64,000 nucleotides of DNA from Oscillospiraceae bacterium. GTDB lineage: Bacteria; Bacillota; Clostridia; Oscillospirales; Ruminococcaceae. Made by a program: the position numbers and the translations under genes. The notes under the pieces were generated by a model, which saw nothing but the letters and a program-made list of their open reading frames with translations, was not told the origin of the DNA and did not search any database. Positions 1 through 8,186 of this stretch are shown piece after piece; the stretch's first letter is position 1, and each line of letters begins with the position of its first letter. The stretch spans positions 124,001-188,000 of the forward strand of contig WRLY01000001.1 of assembly GCA_009776305.1 (NCBI GenBank), written 5' to 3'.

Positions 1-97
1 ATTTAACGAAATATGGTGCAAAATCCGCCCAAATATGGGCGTTGAGCGATGCCAAATATAGTTTCTGAGTGCACAAGTAATAAAAAGGAGAAAAATT

Positions 98-1042
98 ATG
101 CTGTTTACAATGAAAGACACTGTAAAGCGTTACCGCGCTTTAACAGCCCTCGACCACTTACACCTTGCCGTGCAAAAAGGTGAAATGTTAGGGCTTTTAG
201 GTCCTAACGGTTCGGGAAAAACCACCACCATTCGGGTTTTGACAGGACTTACCAAAGCCGACGCGGGGGAGATTCAACTATTCAATAAAAACGCTAAAAA
301 CGGCAAATCGGCTATCACCGACATAAGACGGCGCATAGGCGTTGTACCGCAGGATTTGGCGCTGTACGAGACGCTCTCGGCACGGGAAAACCTTGAATAT
401 TTCGGGAAATTATACGGCGTTCGCGGCGCTGTGCTGAAAAAAAGAACCGATGAAACATTAGAGGTTTTGGGGTTGACCGACGTCGCCGGAAAATCGCCCA
501 AAAAATTCTCCGGCGGTATGAAACGGCGCTTAAATATAGGTTGCGCTATTATACATAAGCCTGAATTGTTAATTCTTGACGAACCTACCGTAGGGGTTGA
601 CCCCCAGTCAAGGAATCATATCTTGGACTTTTTGTGTGAAATAAACAGGCAGGGTACGACTGTTCTTTATACGTCGCATTACATGGAAGAGGTTGAGCGG
701 ATTTGCTCCCGCGTCTGCATAATGGACGCCGGCAGGGTTATAGCCGATGGCAGCGTGGAAGAATTGACCCGCTCGGTAATTTTCGAGGAAACTATTACCC
801 TCGAGGTCAAAGAGCCCGCACCGTCTTTGCCGGAAAAAATCAAGAAAATCCAAGGGGTTACAAGCTGCAATGTGGAAAACCGCGCCGTCACCGTTACAAG
901 CTCTGCGGGTTCAGGAAATTTATCGCGAATCTTAGAAGTTGCCGCGCCTTATGTAATCCTCGGGGTTTCAGCGCAGAGGATAACTTTGGAGGACGCATTC
1001 CTTGCACTGACAGGCAAAAAACTGAGAGAGGGTGACGCGTAG
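98..1042 (+). CDS. ABC-2 type exporter, ATP-binding subunit
   Basis: This is the cytoplasmic ATPase of an ABC-2 family exporter (drug, lipid or peptide export type). Walker A GPNGSGKTT lies at residues 35-43, the signature SGGMKRR near residue 137, Walker B LLILDEPTVG near 160, and the H-loop motif TSHYMEE follows. The length of 314 residues is usual for the family, with a C-terminal accessory part of about 90 residues. The ATG has an AAGGAG site just upstream. The stop overlaps the next gene by one base, so it is the first gene of a tightly packed set with two permeases and a two-component system. The substrate is unknown. Confidence 0.95.
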   Translation: MLFTMKDTVKRYRALTALDHLHLAVQKGEMLGLLGPNGSGKTTTIRVLTGLTKADAGEIQLFNKNAKNGKSAITDIRRRIGVVPQDLALYETLSARENLEYFGKLYGVRGAVLKKRTDETLEVLGLTDVAGKSPKKFSGGMKRRLNIGCAIIHKPELLILDEPTVGVDPQSRNHILDFLCEINRQGTTVLYTSHYMEEVERICSRVCIMDAGRVIADGSVEELTRSVIFEETITLEVKEPAPSLPEKIKKIQGVTSCNVENRAVTVTSSAGSGNLSRILEVAAPYVILGVSAQRITLEDAFLALTGKKLREGDA

Positions 1043-2148
1043 TGAGAAACTTTTCAACTGTATTTATAACCGGCTTTAAGTATTGTTGGCGTAATCCCGT
1101 AAGCGTGGCGGTTTTAATAGGCTTTCCGATTTTAATAATTTTCGTGCTCGGAAACGCCCTAAGCTCTTTCATTTCGCCCGACTACGATTTTGAGCCTATC
1201 CCGGTCGCCGCCGTTGTTGAAACTGACGGCAACTTTGGCTTATTTTTGCAAAGCGAGGAGATTTCACAGTTTTTGGAGGTGAATTTCACATATAAGGAAA
1301 ACGCGCTCCTATTGTTAAATGACAATAACGTAAGCTTAGTTGTCGAAGAAAAAGACGGCGAAATCGCGGTAACAAGACCGCAGGTTGCGAGGCATGACAC
1401 GCAGATTGCCGTTTCAATCATTGATTCCTATAAGCAAGTCAGCACTGCTATGGAAATTGCGATTATGGGCGCGGCTGACTTATCTGAACTATCCGAATTA
1501 TTAAAAATACTCGAATCCGATATAACGGTAACAGATTCGCCCATTGGCGGGCGCGTACCGAGTGCAATTGACTACTACGCGGTGACTATGCTTGTGATGA
1601 TTTTGCTTTTCACGGGTATGAACGGACTTGAATTATTCAAGAAAAGTATGTTTTCAGAAACGGGGGAAAGGGTGCTGATTACCCCTGTGTCCAAGCCTGC
1701 CCTTATTGGCGGATTGCTCGCCGCCTCAACCGTGACGAGTTATTTGCAAGGAATGGTAACATTCGTATTCAGCGGTGTGGTTTACGGAGTTTACTGGGGG
1801 GAGCGGATTCCCTTGGTATTGCTGACGCTGTTCGGAATTACGTTGTTTTCGCAGGCGTTCGCCATCTTTTTAACTATACTTTTAAATAACATCAACGCGG
1901 CTATGGGAGCAATGCAGGTTTCGATTTTCACCATGACCTTTGTCGCAGGCGGATATACTAAAATCAATTTCGGCGCGGCTGAAAAAATCTTTCAATACTC
2001 GCCGAACTCCTTAGCCCACACCGTAATATTCGGGGCGGTTTATGGCGGGAACGAATCAAAAATGACGTCTGATTTATTACTGCTGTTTGCTTACGGAACA
2101 GTATTATTTATAGTAGCGTTCCTACTCGGAAGGAGGAGGCTGGCATGA
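1042..2148 (+). CDS. ABC-2 type exporter permease subunit 1
   Basis: This membrane permease belongs to the ABC-2/YhgE-type family. It has an N-terminal transmembrane segment (about residues 20-40), a soluble extracytoplasmic domain to about residue 165, and then five or six membrane segments to the C terminus. The start is a GTG inside the TAGTG overlap with the ATPase stop, which implies translational coupling. It probably forms a heterodimeric channel with the following permease, which has the same layout at 366 residues. The cargo cannot be read from sequence. Confidence 0.9.
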   Translation: MRNFSTVFITGFKYCWRNPVSVAVLIGFPILIIFVLGNALSSFISPDYDFEPIPVAAVVETDGNFGLFLQSEEISQFLEVNFTYKENALLLLNDNNVSLVVEEKDGEIAVTRPQVARHDTQIAVSIIDSYKQVSTAMEIAIMGAADLSELSELLKILESDITVTDSPIGGRVPSAIDYYAVTMLVMILLFTGMNGLELFKKSMFSETGERVLITPVSKPALIGGLLAASTVTSYLQGMVTFVFSGVVYGVYWGERIPLVLLTLFGITLFSQAFAIFLTILLNNINAAMGAMQVSIFTMTFVAGGYTKINFGAAEKIFQYSPNSLAHTVIFGAVYGGNESKMTSDLLLLFAYGTVLFIVAFLLGRRRLA

Positions 2149-3245
2149 TTGTTTTTACAACCACCGTTAAACGTATACTGAAACAACCGCTTAACTGGGT
2201 GTTTATTATGATTTTTCCGATTGTATCATTTATTCTTATTTCAATTTCCGCGGCTGAAAAACCTCAACAAGACATTGCCGAGATAAGCGTATATTTTGGC
2301 GTTGCGGACAACGATGACACCCTACTTTCAAGAGCGCTTGCAAATCAGCTTGGATTGCGTTATAATATAATTGAGGTGGAAGAAGCTGACGTAACCGCCG
2401 TGCTGACGGATGGGAGTATTCCGTGGGTGCTGTTAATCAACGAGGGATATGAACAAGACGTACTTGAGAGAAATTTTGATTTAACAAGCCTTGAGGGCTA
2501 CTCGCTGACTGTTACCGACACCTCCGCTATCGGCGCGGCAATGGCTGAAAATATAACGCGGGCTTTAATGCTCCTCGGGACTAACGACCAAACGGTTATT
2601 TCAGCGTGGGAGGAAACGTCGCAGGTTGAAATACAGCTGACTAACTTAAACGACCACTGGGCGGCTATTGCCCAATGGCTTGCAATGTTCGGTTTTATAT
2701 CAATATTTACAGCCTATTTCATAATTAAAACACTGCTTGACGACAAGCGCGGCGGTATGCCCGACAGGGTGGGGGTCTTACCGATTTCAACGAGGACATA
2801 TTTAACTCAAGGCTCATTGGCGGCGTTTGTAGTGACCGAATTAACCGTAGGTCTGTCGCTTGCGGTTTTGGAGATTCTTTACAGCGGAATTTCAAATATA
2901 TGGTTTTTGTTCCTGCTGTTAAGCCTGTATAACTTATTCTCGGTAAGCCTTGTGCTTTCAATTACCTCATTCGCCAAAGACCTCGGCGCGGCGTCGGTAG
3001 CTATGACCATGATTGCGACCCTGTCGGCAATGCTCGGCGGCTTGTTCTGGCCTATGGCATTAGTTCCCGAGTTCATGCAGAAAGTCGCCTGGTTTACCCC
3101 CGGATACTGGTTCGCCGAAGGGCTTAGGAATATAAATGAAATAACATTTGAGGGGTTTGTTATGCCGTTGTTGTTCCTTTTCGGATTTACGGTAATTACG
3201 CTGTTAATAGGCGGCTTGAAGAAAGTGCAGAAAATGGACGAGTAA
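2145..3245 (+). CDS. ABC-2 type exporter permease subunit 2
   Basis: This is the second ABC-2 permease, built like its neighbour: one N-terminal membrane helix, an extracellular domain of about 150 residues and a C-terminal block of membrane helices (about residues 175-360). It overlaps the first permease by four bases (ATGA), and its own stop is directly followed by the ATG of the histidine kinase gene. The pairing with a two-component system resembles exporters that respond to cell-envelope stress or antimicrobial peptides, but that role is an inference. Confidence 0.9.
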   Translation: MIVFTTTVKRILKQPLNWVFIMIFPIVSFILISISAAEKPQQDIAEISVYFGVADNDDTLLSRALANQLGLRYNIIEVEEADVTAVLTDGSIPWVLLINEGYEQDVLERNFDLTSLEGYSLTVTDTSAIGAAMAENITRALMLLGTNDQTVISAWEETSQVEIQLTNLNDHWAAIAQWLAMFGFISIFTAYFIIKTLLDDKRGGMPDRVGVLPISTRTYLTQGSLAAFVVTELTVGLSLAVLEILYSGISNIWFLFLLLSLYNLFSVSLVLSITSFAKDLGAASVAMTMIATLSAMLGGLFWPMALVPEFMQKVAWFTPGYWFAEGLRNINEITFEGFVMPLLFLFGFTVITLLIGGLKKVQKMDE

Positions 3246-4217
3246 ATGAAATACTATGCAATCTTTGCCCGAAGTCTTGTAGGGGTAATGTTAATAGCTG
3301 TATGGGGGCTGACAGACAGCCCCCTTTCGGGCGTGGCGTTTTTGCTGATTTTAACGGCAGTTTCAGCGGCGCGATACAGGTTTAAGGCTTTAAGCCGTTT
3401 CGCGGTAACCGGCACGTTGGAAATTGTCGCCTGTATCGGATTCGCTTTCCTTTGGTTTCCGGCATTACTCGGGCTATGGCTTCCCGTAATCGGTTTTATC
3501 GAGGACAAATGGCAAGGATGGGAGCGTGACTTACTGCTTAAAGATTTCGAGGACAGGGCGGAGCGGCTAAAACTTGAAAAGAAACGTGAAAACGCCTCGA
3601 TGGAACTTAGATATGCGGCACGGGTCGCCGAAATAAACGAACGTTCCCGCATAGCGCAGGACATTCACGACCATGTGGGACACGAAATCACCGGCGCGCT
3701 GATTGCTTTACAGACAGCGGCAAAACTATACGAAAGCGGTGACGGGAGAGCGGGAGAACTGCTCGGGCAGACTATTAAGTGCCTTGAATCGGCTTCGGAA
3801 AATTTGCGCGAAACAGTGCATAACTTAAAGCCCGCAAAAGGCACGGCACTTTCTTACTTAGAAGAAATATGCGATTCGTTTAAATTTTGCGAGGCACGTT
3901 TTGAGGTTTCGGGCGATTTGAATAATATAACCCACTTTGAACTTTTAGCCGCGAATTTAAAAGAAGCGCTGACCAACGTTTCCCGTCATTCAAACGCGGA
4001 CAGCGTGACTGTACGACTTGACGGGAACGCCGATTATATCCGTATGACAGTTTCGGATAACGGGACAAAGCTTAAAACCCTGAAATCCAAATCAGGAATG
4101 GGCCTTTCAGGAATGAAAGAGCGGATTCGCGCGGCGGGAGGAACCCTTACGGTAATTTATGAAAACGGCTTTAAAATAATCTGCATTTTGCCCAAAAAAT
4201 CACAGGAGGGAATATGA
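3246..4217 (+). CDS. Sensor histidine kinase, HisKA_3 (DesK/LiaS/NarX) type
   Basis: This kinase has an N-terminal membrane domain of about three to four helices (residues 1-85), a short coiled linker, a HisKA_3 dimerisation/phosphoacceptor domain with QDIHDHVGHE (predicted phospho-His141), and a C-terminal HATPase_c domain with N-box (LKEALTNVSRHS) and G-box (GMGLSGMKER) motifs. The start ATG follows the permease stop without a gap. Together with the next gene it forms a classical NarL-type two-component pair that probably controls the exporter operon. The small sensor region suggests sensing within the membrane. Confidence 0.92.
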   Translation: MKYYAIFARSLVGVMLIAVWGLTDSPLSGVAFLLILTAVSAARYRFKALSRFAVTGTLEIVACIGFAFLWFPALLGLWLPVIGFIEDKWQGWERDLLLKDFEDRAERLKLEKKRENASMELRYAARVAEINERSRIAQDIHDHVGHEITGALIALQTAAKLYESGDGRAGELLGQTIKCLESASENLRETVHNLKPAKGTALSYLEEICDSFKFCEARFEVSGDLNNITHFELLAANLKEALTNVSRHSNADSVTVRLDGNADYIRMTVSDNGTKLKTLKSKSGMGLSGMKERIRAAGGTLTVIYENGFKIICILPKKSQEGI

Positions 4218-4864
4218 AACTTTTAATCGTAGACGATGACGGATTAATCCGTGACAGCTTAAAAATACTGTTCGAGAGCAGTTCAAACGGGGAGTTTTCG
4301 GCGCGGGTGGCTGAAAACGGATTGGTTGCTTTAGAACTTTGCAGGGAAGAATTGCCCGATATTGTATTAATGGATATACGTATGCCTGTTTGCGACGGTG
4401 TGGAGGCGACCAAAAAAATCAAGACCGAATTCCCCGATGTGAAAATCATCATACTGACCACCTTTGCCGACGACGGTTATATCGCCTCCGCCATAAATGC
4501 GGGAGCGGAAGGGTATCTGCTGAAAAGCACCTCCGCCGACGGCATAATCGAGCGAATCCGCGCCGTAGAAAAAGGCGCAATGGTTTTTGACAAAGGGGTC
4601 AACCCGATTGCATCGGGGCGCTTTTCAGCGCTCGGTGGCAATGAAAAACCGGGAAACCCTGCTCATTTTTCCGGCTTTTCGGAATTAACGGTGCGGGAAA
4701 ACGAAATACTTTCATTAGTCGCTACAGGGCTGTCTAATAACGAAATCGCGGGCAAGCTCTTTCTTTCGCAGGGGACGGTAAGAAATTCAGTTTCGGTGAT
4801 TTTGGAAAAATTAAATTTAAGGGACAGAACCCAGTTAGCAGTATATTATTGGCGAAACGTTTAA
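4214..4864 (+). CDS. Response regulator, NarL/LuxR family
   Basis: An N-terminal receiver domain has acidic residues near the start (IVDDDG), a phosphoacceptor Asp54 in LMDIRMP, and the conserved Lys in YLLKSTS. A C-terminal LuxR-type helix-turn-helix domain (about residues 150-210, LTVRENEILSLVATG and SNNEIAGKLFLSQGTVRNSV) binds DNA. It overlaps the kinase by four bases (ATGA), so the two proteins are almost certainly cognate partners. A perfect palindrome overlaps its stop codon. Confidence 0.95.
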   Translation: MKLLIVDDDGLIRDSLKILFESSSNGEFSARVAENGLVALELCREELPDIVLMDIRMPVCDGVEATKKIKTEFPDVKIIILTTFADDGYIASAINAGAEGYLLKSTSADGIIERIRAVEKGAMVFDKGVNPIASGRFSALGGNEKPGNPAHFSGFSELTVRENEILSLVATGLSNNEIAGKLFLSQGTVRNSVSVILEKLNLRDRTQLAVYYWRNV

Positions 4865-4874
4865 ACGTTTCGCC
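4851..4874 (+). terminator. Palindrome overlapping the response regulator stop, probable terminator
   Basis: A perfect 24-base palindrome with arm GGCGAAACGTTT spans the stop codon of the response regulator and is followed by CTTTCTC. The position fits a weak intrinsic terminator or 3' end stabiliser for the exporter operon. The T-run is poor, so termination efficiency is uncertain. Confidence 0.5.
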
Positions 4875-4967
4875 TTTCTCAGTTGTATACATAGTGAAAC
4901 ATGTTTCAAAGCAATATATAGTCGATTTTAAAGTTAAATGACTATAAAAAGGAAAGAGGCGATAAAA

Positions 4968-5483
4968 TTGCAGTCTCATGATGAAAACTACACAAACAGC
5001 CAAATCACCGAGATTTATAACCGCAATTACAAATCGGTTTACCGCGTCTGTTTTATGTACATGAAAAACAAGGCGGATACCGAGGATATGCTCCAAAATA
5101 CTTTTTTGCGGCTTATTTCAAGTGGCACGCTCTTTGAAAACCCCGAACACGAAAAAGCGTGGCTGATTCGCGCCGCGGTGAATTTGTGCAAAAATTCGCT
5201 GAAATCGTTTTGGAACAATAAAACAGTGGCATTTGACGAGGGAATTGATTCTTCCGGGAAATACGAATTTATCCCCGAACCCGACCAAACGCTCCAAAAG
5301 GTCATGGCACTACCGCCAAAACTGAAAACGACGTTATATCTGTACTATTACGAAGGGTACAGCTCAGAGGATATAGCCAAGATTATGGGAAAGCCCTCCG
5401 CGACAATCAGGGGCTATCTCCACAGAGGGCGGGGCGCACTGAGAAAACAACTTGAAACGGAGGCTTTTTGTAATGGAATGTAA
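4968..5483 (+). CDS. ECF-type RNA polymerase sigma factor
   Basis: This sigma-70 family ECF factor has region 2 (residues about 15-75, with YMKNKADTEDMLQNTFLRL) and region 4 (about 110-165, YYYEGYSSEDIAKIMGKP and TIRGYLHRGRGALRK). I place the start at TTG 4968 because GGAAAGAGG (4951-4959) lies eight bases upstream; an in-frame ATG at 4938 has no such site and would add ten residues. The 3' end overlaps the next gene, a membrane protein likely to act as its anti-sigma partner. A TGAAAC motif at 4895-4900 could be part of an autoregulated ECF promoter, but a matching -10 was not clear. Confidence 0.9.
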   Translation: MQSHDENYTNSQITEIYNRNYKSVYRVCFMYMKNKADTEDMLQNTFLRLISSGTLFENPEHEKAWLIRAAVNLCKNSLKSFWNNKTVAFDEGIDSSGKYEFIPEPDQTLQKVMALPPKLKTTLYLYYYEGYSSEDIAKIMGKPSATIRGYLHRGRGALRKQLETEAFCNGM

Positions 5484-6909
5484 TAATTTAAAACAGGCAT
5501 TTGAGGCGATTGAACCAAACGAAACGGAAAAACATAAAATGTTAAGCCAAATCTTAACCCGCAATGAATCTTCCGCGAAAAATCAAAGAAGAAATCCTGT
5601 CGTAAAACGTTTAATACCCTTAATGGCAGCGTTTGTGCTTTTAGTCGGCGGAACAGCGGCGGCGGGAATAGCGCTGGCGGCAAATCGCAATAATTCATCG
5701 GCAGAAGAGCAAACAAGAAATCCTGATGATATAGATGTATATTCGCTGAGCGGCAGATTTGTAGGTCAGGCGCTTATACCTGATGGAAGCGCTATGCACA
5801 CAGTAAGCTATAGCGGCGTGGAAAACCTTGAAATCGCTGCTTTGAACGATATAGTAGTGGTTTCGATGTGGCATAATGAGGAAGTTGAAATTTCGTTCTA
5901 CGATGAAAAGCGTTCACAGGACTATTACGAGCAATATCAAACCGACATTCGGTTTGATACAAATCCTTATGTATACTTCGGTCACCGCTCCGCCCACGGC
6001 GGCGAAAAAACCGAACGCGACGAAGTTACTTCGGTCATATACGTCACATTGCCGGCAGACTTTCCGCTTGAGAGGCTTTCTGTAAAAACTCAAAACAACG
6101 TGTTAGTCGAAAACTGCTATATTAAGGATTTGTCAATAAAAAACCCCGTCGGTTTTTACGTGCTTGAAAATAACGTGACCAAGCCGGAAAAGGACAGAGG
6201 ATATTTAATGGTTGTTTTGGAAAACAACAGTTTCGACCTGGTTAGTATTGACGCCGACGCAGATGTTTTCGTGAAAGATTGCGATTTTCTAAATAACGGA
6301 ATTACCACAAAGAACGGTTTGCCGGTAGGATTCAGCTACGAAAATATATGGGCTAACAAAAAACGGCTGTTAGATTTTGAAGATTCTGAAATCTGTAGAA
6401 TTTTTGTAAATGCCGATAACGCAACGGTCAATGCCAGACGCTGTAAAATAGGCTCGCTTATGCAGGGAAATATTAAGGCAGAGGATTGCGAGATAGAAAC
6501 GGCATTGATTAATAACATTGACGACCACTCTTATTTTTACGGCTGTAAAATCAGAAGTATTACTGCCATAATAGGCGACAGGGAGTTTTCCGATTTGATA
6601 GTCAACGACAGAGAATTTATTATAGGTAATTTGTGGATTGTCGGCAGTTCGGTTGAAGATTTCGGGTTAATAAGCTATAAAAATGAATCTTTAGGGTATG
6701 ACGTTATCAGCGGGTGGTTGTTTAACCATGAAACAGGATTAGCGACCAATCCGGAAACAGGCGAAGTTATCTTAATCACAGAGTATTTTGAATACATGAA
6801 AAACTTAGAAGAGCAGGAAGAGCAAAATAAGCAGAACGAATATGACGGCGAAATAACAGAAGAGAATTCAGAAAATTCGGAAGAACAGGACGAACAAGAG
6901 TCGGAATAA
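5473..6909 (+). CDS. Membrane-anchored protein, probable anti-sigma/sensor partner
   Basis: The protein has a short cytoplasmic N terminus of about 45 residues, one transmembrane helix (about residues 47-68, LIPLMAAFVLLVGGTAAAG) and a large extracytoplasmic domain with repeated beta-strand texture (NNVLVENCYIKDLSIKN) reminiscent of DUF4097-like adhesins. It ends in a Glu/Gln/Asn-rich tail. I chose ATG 5473, inside the sigma gene and behind CGGAGG, rather than an upstream alternative that has no ribosome site. The overlap with an ECF sigma gene and the topology suggest anti-sigma function, but no zinc-finger anti-sigma motif is visible. Confidence 0.75.
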   Translation: MECNNLKQAFEAIEPNETEKHKMLSQILTRNESSAKNQRRNPVVKRLIPLMAAFVLLVGGTAAAGIALAANRNNSSAEEQTRNPDDIDVYSLSGRFVGQALIPDGSAMHTVSYSGVENLEIAALNDIVVVSMWHNEEVEISFYDEKRSQDYYEQYQTDIRFDTNPYVYFGHRSAHGGEKTERDEVTSVIYVTLPADFPLERLSVKTQNNVLVENCYIKDLSIKNPVGFYVLENNVTKPEKDRGYLMVVLENNSFDLVSIDADADVFVKDCDFLNNGITTKNGLPVGFSYENIWANKKRLLDFEDSEICRIFVNADNATVNARRCKIGSLMQGNIKAEDCEIETALINNIDDHSYFYGCKIRSITAIIGDREFSDLIVNDREFIIGNLWIVGSSVEDFGLISYKNESLGYDVISGWLFNHETGLATNPETGEVILITEYFEYMKNLEEQEEQNKQNEYDGEITEENSENSEEQDEQESE

Positions 6910-6914
6910 AAGTA

Positions 6915-6940
6915 AAACCGCCCTAATCATAGGGCGGTTT
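6915..6940. terminator. Bidirectional intrinsic terminator
   Basis: The hairpin AACCGCCCTA-atca-TAGGGCGGTT lies between two convergent genes. It is followed by TTTCTT on the plus strand and preceded by AAAGTAAA, which serves as the U-tract on the minus strand. It should stop transcripts from both sides. Confidence 0.85.
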
Positions 6941-6941
6941 C

Positions 6942-8186
6942 TTACGCGGCATCCTTCTTCAAATACTTTCGATAAACCTTATCCACAATTACCGACATGG
7001 CGTTGTCGCCCGAAACGTTGCAAGCAGTGCCGAAGCTGTCCTGCGTGATATATAAAGCCATAAGCAGACTTGCCACAGCACCGTCAGAGGCGATTCCCAC
7101 CATAGGCAGAAAAGGCAACGCCGACATAATCGCCCCGCCGGGAGCGCCCGGGGCGGCAACCATAGCAAATCCCAACGTCATTATGAATGACACTATTATA
7201 TTAAGGCTGTGCGGCATTTCATACATAAGCAAAACCGCTGTAACACAGCAGGTTATTGTAATCATAGAGCCGGGTAAATGTATGTTGGAACAGAGCGGTA
7301 TGGTAAAATTGCGGATTTCTTTGGAAACCCCATTCTTCTCTGCACAGCTTAAATTTATCGGAATAGTCGCCGCAGAGGATTGCGTCCCTATTGCCGAAAT
7401 ATAGGCGGGGATTTGATTTTTAAGCATTGTAAAAGGGTTCTTCTTACCAATGGCGGCGCTTATGAAAAACAATATAAACAAATAGATTACATGCAGGACA
7501 ATAACCGTTAGAAACACCTTCCACAAAACGCCGAGAATGATAAAAGCCGCCCCGCTTGACGTCAGATTAGCAAAAGTTCCGCAAATATAAAGCGGTAAAA
7601 GCGGGATAATTACTTTATGCAGTACCAAAAAAATCACCTGCGCGAATTCATTGAAAAAACTGTGCAATACGCCGCAATTTCCGTCTTTGTTTTGCCCTTT
7701 TCCGTTTCTCATGACGCTTATACATAAGCCTAAAATAAAGGCAAGTATAATTGCCGAAGTAACGTCAAGCAAAGGTTTTATTTCTATGATAAAGTAAGGG
7801 CTCAACATACCCTCTTCAGGTACGGGGATTGAACCTGTAACGACTGAATTCATAAAATACGGGAATAGGTTCGAAGCCACGATATAAGCGGCACTTCCCG
7901 CTATCAGCGTTGACAGGTAAGAAAGACCAACCGTCATGCCGAGCAGTTTTCCCGCCCCTTGATTTAAGTCGGCTATGCCCGTCGTCACAAAAGCCAAAAT
8001 CATCATAGGTATTATGAACATTAAAAAAGAGCCGAACAATGTTGACAAGGTGACGAGAACCCTGTTGACAGCTTCCGGAGCTAAACTGCCAAGCAGGATT
8101 CCGATTGCTATTGCTGTAAGAAGTTTGGGGATTAATCCCGGCTTAAATGGTTTTTTATCTTGTTTTTGAGCTGAATTGCTTTTCAT
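6942..8186 (-). CDS. Dicarboxylate/amino acid:cation symporter (DAACS/SLC1 family)
   Basis: This 414-residue membrane transporter belongs to the glutamate/aspartate/serine-threonine symporter family (GltP/SstT-like, PF00375). It has about eight membrane segments plus re-entrant loops. Family signatures include a serine-containing hairpin (IGTQSSAATIP), GAPGGAIMSALPF and the substrate/cation site QDSFGTACNVSGDNA. It takes up an acidic or small neutral amino acid or C4-dicarboxylate with Na+ or H+. Its start overlaps the preceding hybrid kinase by four bases, so the kinase may sense a related ligand. The exact substrate cannot be decided. Confidence 0.93.
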   Translation of the reverse strand: MKSNSAQKQDKKPFKPGLIPKLLTAIAIGILLGSLAPEAVNRVLVTLSTLFGSFLMFIIPMMILAFVTTGIADLNQGAGKLLGMTVGLSYLSTLIAGSAAYIVASNLFPYFMNSVVTGSIPVPEEGMLSPYFIIEIKPLLDVTSAIILAFILGLCISVMRNGKGQNKDGNCGVLHSFFNEFAQVIFLVLHKVIIPLLPLYICGTFANLTSSGAAFIILGVLWKVFLTVIVLHVIYLFILFFISAAIGKKNPFTMLKNQIPAYISAIGTQSSAATIPINLSCAEKNGVSKEIRNFTIPLCSNIHLPGSMITITCCVTAVLLMYEMPHSLNIIVSFIMTLGFAMVAAPGAPGGAIMSALPFLPMVGIASDGAVASLLMALYITQDSFGTACNVSGDNAMSVIVDKVYRKYLKKDAA

